In this document: positions 61,938 to 64,000 of the stretch, in pieces
Numbering within the stretch: the first letter of the stretch is position 1
How the letters are laid out: each line of letters opens with the position of its first letter
Assembly: GCA_015709495.1 (NCBI GenBank)
Contig: CP054189.1
Span: forward strand, 992,001 to 1,056,000
Direction: 5' to 3'
DNA from: Chthonomonadaceae bacterium
Lineage (GTDB): Bacteria > Armatimonadota > Fimbriimonadia > Fimbriimonadales > Fimbriimonadaceae
DNA: 64,000 nt
Translations under genes and position numbers: made by a program
Notes under the pieces: model-generated
Seen by the model: only the letters and a program-made list of their open reading frames with translations
Databases searched by the model: none
What the model was told of the DNA's origin: nothing

Positions 61938-62014
61938 TGGGGCGGGAAACGGGGATCGAACCCGCGACCTCCTGAGCCACAGTCAGGCGCTCTAACCACT
62001 GAGCTACTCCCGCC
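61938..62014 (-). tRNA. tRNA-His (anticodon GTG)
   Basis: A complete cloverleaf on the minus strand. The acceptor includes an encoded extra G at position -1 opposite C73, the hallmark of tRNA-His recognised by HisRS. The D arm, an anticodon stem CCUGA/UCAGG with loop CUGUGGC (anticodon GUG) and a T arm GCGGG-UUCGAUC-CCCGU are normal. The 3' CCA is encoded in the genome (61938-61940). No intron. Confidence 0.95.
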
Positions 62015-62088
62015 GAGGGAGGTCCGAATTGTTCCAGAAGTCGGAAGATTCTGTCAACGGACAAGGTCCAACGGGGTAAACCCGCCAC

Positions 62089-62601
62089 GTGGTCCAAGTG
62101 TTCCTGGCCCTGGGATCCAACGTCGATGACCGTTTGCGAAACTTGCGCGAGGCGACGGCGGCGATCGGGCGCGCCTTTGATTGCCTGAGGAGTTCGAGGA
62201 TCTACGAGACGGACGCAATGTACAAAGAGGACCAACCCGCTTTCCTCAACGCGGTGGTCGAGATCACGACGTCCGAGGGACCGCTCGAACTGCTTCGGAC
62301 GGCCAAGAGGATCGAGGCCGCGATCGGGCCGCGGTCCGGTGAGCGCTACGGCCCGAGGCGAATCGACATCGACATCGTCGCTTATGGATCGCTTCGGCTG
62401 CGATCGAGGGTTCGCGGCGAGACGACCCTCGAAATCCCTCATTCGCGGCTCTCAGAGCGCAGGTTCGTGCTCGAACCGCTTGCCGATTTGGCCCCTGAGT
62501 TCGTACTGCCGGGGCATGGACGGGTTCGAGACCTATTGGAAGCGACGAAAGACTCCCGTTTTCGCGTCCAGCCATTGAGCGATGCCTTACTTCCGTTATG
62601 A
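62089..62601 (+). CDS. folK: 2-amino-4-hydroxy-6-hydroxymethyldihydropteridine diphosphokinase
   Basis: A 170-residue cytoplasmic kinase (HPPK) that pyrophosphorylates hydroxymethyl-dihydropterin in folate synthesis. Seen: FLALGSNVDD at the start, AIGPRSGERYGPRRIDIDIVAYG with the catalytic loop and metal Asp residues, and IPHSRLSERRFVLEPLADLAP. Length is normal. The start is GTG 62089 with no Shine-Dalgarno sequence. It overlaps the next gene by 20 nt. folB and folP are not adjacent. Confidence 0.94.
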   Translation: MVQVFLALGSNVDDRLRNLREATAAIGRAFDCLRSSRIYETDAMYKEDQPAFLNAVVEITTSEGPLELLRTAKRIEAAIGPRSGERYGPRRIDIDIVAYGSLRLRSRVRGETTLEIPHSRLSERRFVLEPLADLAPEFVLPGHGRVRDLLEATKDSRFRVQPLSDALLPL

Positions 62602-63838
62602 GGCTACAGATTCAACGGGTCGCCGCGTAGACGGGACGATTCAAGCTGCCTCGGCGCAGTCGGCCCGAGACACCTTGTCGCAACGCGGTTTTCAATCGGT
62701 TCTGTTTCAAGACCCGGCTTCCCGCGCGGCCCCACCCGCCCACCGGCCCGCGCCCACCCCGGCGCAAGTCGCTCCGAGCGCTCCCGGCGAGCGCACCGAT
62801 TGGGGCACGGAGGACGACCTGATGTTCCTCTTCAGCCAACTTGGGGCGCACATCCGCTCAGGCATCAACCCCGCGGAAGCGTGCCACAACCTGTCGCTTC
62901 GCGCCCCGCGGAAGGACTACGCTCGCGCCTTGGAGGAGATGTCCCGCTTTGCTGCCGAAGGCCGAGGGCTTTCGACCGCGATGGCTCGCTGGCCCTACCT
63001 CTTCCCGCCTCATGTCATCGGCACGGTACGGGTCGGTGAGCTTGCGGGCGTTCTGCCGGAGGCATGCGACCGGATCGCCGAACAGTCCCAAAAGGCCTCT
63101 GGGCTACGTCGGATGTTCTGGTGGATTTCGCTCTTGGCTTGGGGCACGGTGGTGGCTTCGCCGATCGGTTACGTGATCGTCGTCGCGCTCGCGAGGTCGG
63201 TCGAGATTCAAGGAACCCAAGGAAGCTCTCCGCGCCCGGCCGACGCCATCGCAGACGCGCTCCGTGAGACGATCTTCGGGGTTCCGGGTCTCGCGGTCGC
63301 GCTGGCTCTCTTCGGGATATTGGGGCTCAGGCAGTATTGGCGTTCGATGCGGTTTCGGGCGAACCGGCACCGCGCGGTGACGTGGGCGCCCCTCGTCGGC
63401 GCCCGGACTCGAAGCGAGGCGATCGAGTCGTTTTCTTGGGCTCTCGCGCATGTGTCACGGGCCGCCCTCGCCCCTCGAACCGCCTTCGTCGAGGCGATGA
63501 ACGCAATTCCGAACCTATGGCTGCTCAAGGACTTCGAGGCGGTCGCGAGTCGCATGACCGATAAGTCGCCCATCTCCGAGAATCTGAAGGAGATCAGGTG
63601 GCTGCCCCCAGAGCTTGTCCCCCTCATCGCGACGGGCGAAATGACCGGCGACATAGGCTCGCAAATGCGCTTCGCCGTCGAGTCGGCGCGGTCGGAGTCC
63701 GAGTTCCACACGACCGCGCTCAAGAGCCGAATCGGATGCTGGGTTCTCTTGATCTACTTGATGGGAACGCTCATCGCGTCGTATTTCCTATATGGGGTCT
63801 TCTATCCCGTATTAATGCGGACGCTCTTGGGAGAGTGA
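62582..63838 (+). CDS. Type II secretion system F / PilC family protein
   Basis: A 418-residue inner-membrane platform protein of type II secretion or type IV pilus machines. The N-terminal small domain (FRYEATDSTGRRVDGTIQAAS) is joined by a Pro/Ala-rich linker (about 45-75) to two T2SSF helix bundles (about 85-200 and 285-400), each followed by membrane helices, including ISLLAWGTVVASPIGYVIVVALA and LLIYLMGTLIASYFLYGVFYPV. The GELAGVLPEA and TGEMTGDIGSQM segments are the conserved repeats. It overlaps folK by 20 nt and is followed by a second gene with the same N-terminal domain. Confidence 0.9.
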   Translation: MPYFRYEATDSTGRRVDGTIQAASAQSARDTLSQRGFQSVLFQDPASRAAPPAHRPAPTPAQVAPSAPGERTDWGTEDDLMFLFSQLGAHIRSGINPAEACHNLSLRAPRKDYARALEEMSRFAAEGRGLSTAMARWPYLFPPHVIGTVRVGELAGVLPEACDRIAEQSQKASGLRRMFWWISLLAWGTVVASPIGYVIVVALARSVEIQGTQGSSPRPADAIADALRETIFGVPGLAVALALFGILGLRQYWRSMRFRANRHRAVTWAPLVGARTRSEAIESFSWALAHVSRAALAPRTAFVEAMNAIPNLWLLKDFEAVASRMTDKSPISENLKEIRWLPPELVPLIATGEMTGDIGSQMRFAVESARSESEFHTTALKSRIGCWVLLIYLMGTLIASYFLYGVFYPVLMRTLLGE

Positions 63839-63876
63839 CCGATTCCGACGACAATGAGGAGAAGTAGGGCCGTTCG

Positions 63877-64000
63877 ATGGCGATTTTCGAATACAAAGGG
63901 CACGACTCGGAAGGCAAACCCGTCACCGGTACGGTGATCGGCCCCTCGATGGCGTCGGTGGCCGACGACCTCTCCAAGCGGGGAGTGCGCGTGGCGCATT
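63877..64000 (+). CDS. Second T2SSF/PilC-like gene, partial
   Basis: ATG 63877 opens a frame that runs off the right edge (41 residues). It starts MAIFEYKGHDSEGKPVTGTV, the same N-terminal domain type as the previous gene, with GAGGAGAAG upstream. It is probably a paralogous type II secretion F-family protein in tandem. Confidence 0.75.
   Translation, partial: MAIFEYKGHDSEGKPVTGTVIGPSMASVADDLSKRGVRVAH

Overview
The window looks like an ordinary chromosomal segment from a high-GC, Gram-negative-type (diderm) bacterium. My best placement is Armatimonadota, near Fimbriimonadia. That rests on a combination of traits: LpxC/LpxD, BamA, TamB and Skp-type genes of a diderm envelope; a porin with an N-terminal SLH domain; a PEP-CTERM protein; planctomycete/armatimonadete-style uncharacterised membrane proteins; a lone PspA; and frequent GTG/TTG starts. 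The placement is inference; no rRNA gene is present to test it. There is no sign of prophage, insertion sequence, integron or CRISPR, and base composition looks even throughout.

Layout. 1-4.8 kb: a possible partial gene, an ABC ATPase, acetyl-CoA synthetase, and a small HicB-like/DUF6941-like gene pair behind a palindrome. 4.8-11.2 kb (mostly minus): DedA, an M29 aminopeptidase, a repeat-rich lipoprotein, a ribF operon, and a two-gene unit resembling DgcN-DgcA of D-glutamate catabolism. 11.3-17 kb (plus): an orphan TSPPYW DNA methyltransferase, a CBM9/DUF5916-like outer-membrane protein, PspA, a VOC protein, TsaE and a Gfo/Idh/MocA oxidoreductase. 17-19.2 kb (minus): a two-component system. 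19.3-30.4 kb (plus): lipA, then the envelope cluster tamB-bamA-skp-lipoprotein-lpxD-lpxC. 30.7-39.5 kb: a RecB/Cas4-like nuclease, a propeller-phosphoesterase lipoprotein followed by an OPT-like transporter, DUF4127 and a PIG-L deacetylase. 39.5-47.8 kb: serS, the SLH porin, an exported unknown protein, DAHP synthase, lipoproteins and a sugar nucleotidyltransferase. 47.9-54.1 kb: arginine biosynthesis, with a single gene encoding fused ArgD-ArgF, then argG and argH, interrupted by a PEP-CTERM gene. 54.1-64 kb: a mono-haem outer-membrane porin-like protein, a group-2 sigma factor, SpoIIM-like and CPBP membrane proteins, a large DUF6785-like transporter, tRNA-His, folK and type II secretion F/PilC-like genes running off the right edge.

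How it works together. Two themes stand out. The first is outer-membrane biogenesis: BamA, Skp and TamB insert and transport envelope material, LpxD/LpxC make lipid A, and the SLH porin probably ties the outer membrane to the wall. The second is amino-acid metabolism: arginine from N-acetylornithine to arginine in three consecutive enzyme genes, and N-acetyl-D-glutamate turnover. Several genes (lipA, argH, the nucleotidyltransferase) have a -10-like hexamer 5-7 nt before the start codon and no Shine-Dalgarno sequence, which suggests leaderless transcripts. Strong canonical promoters precede the SLH porin and a 43-residue lipoprotein.
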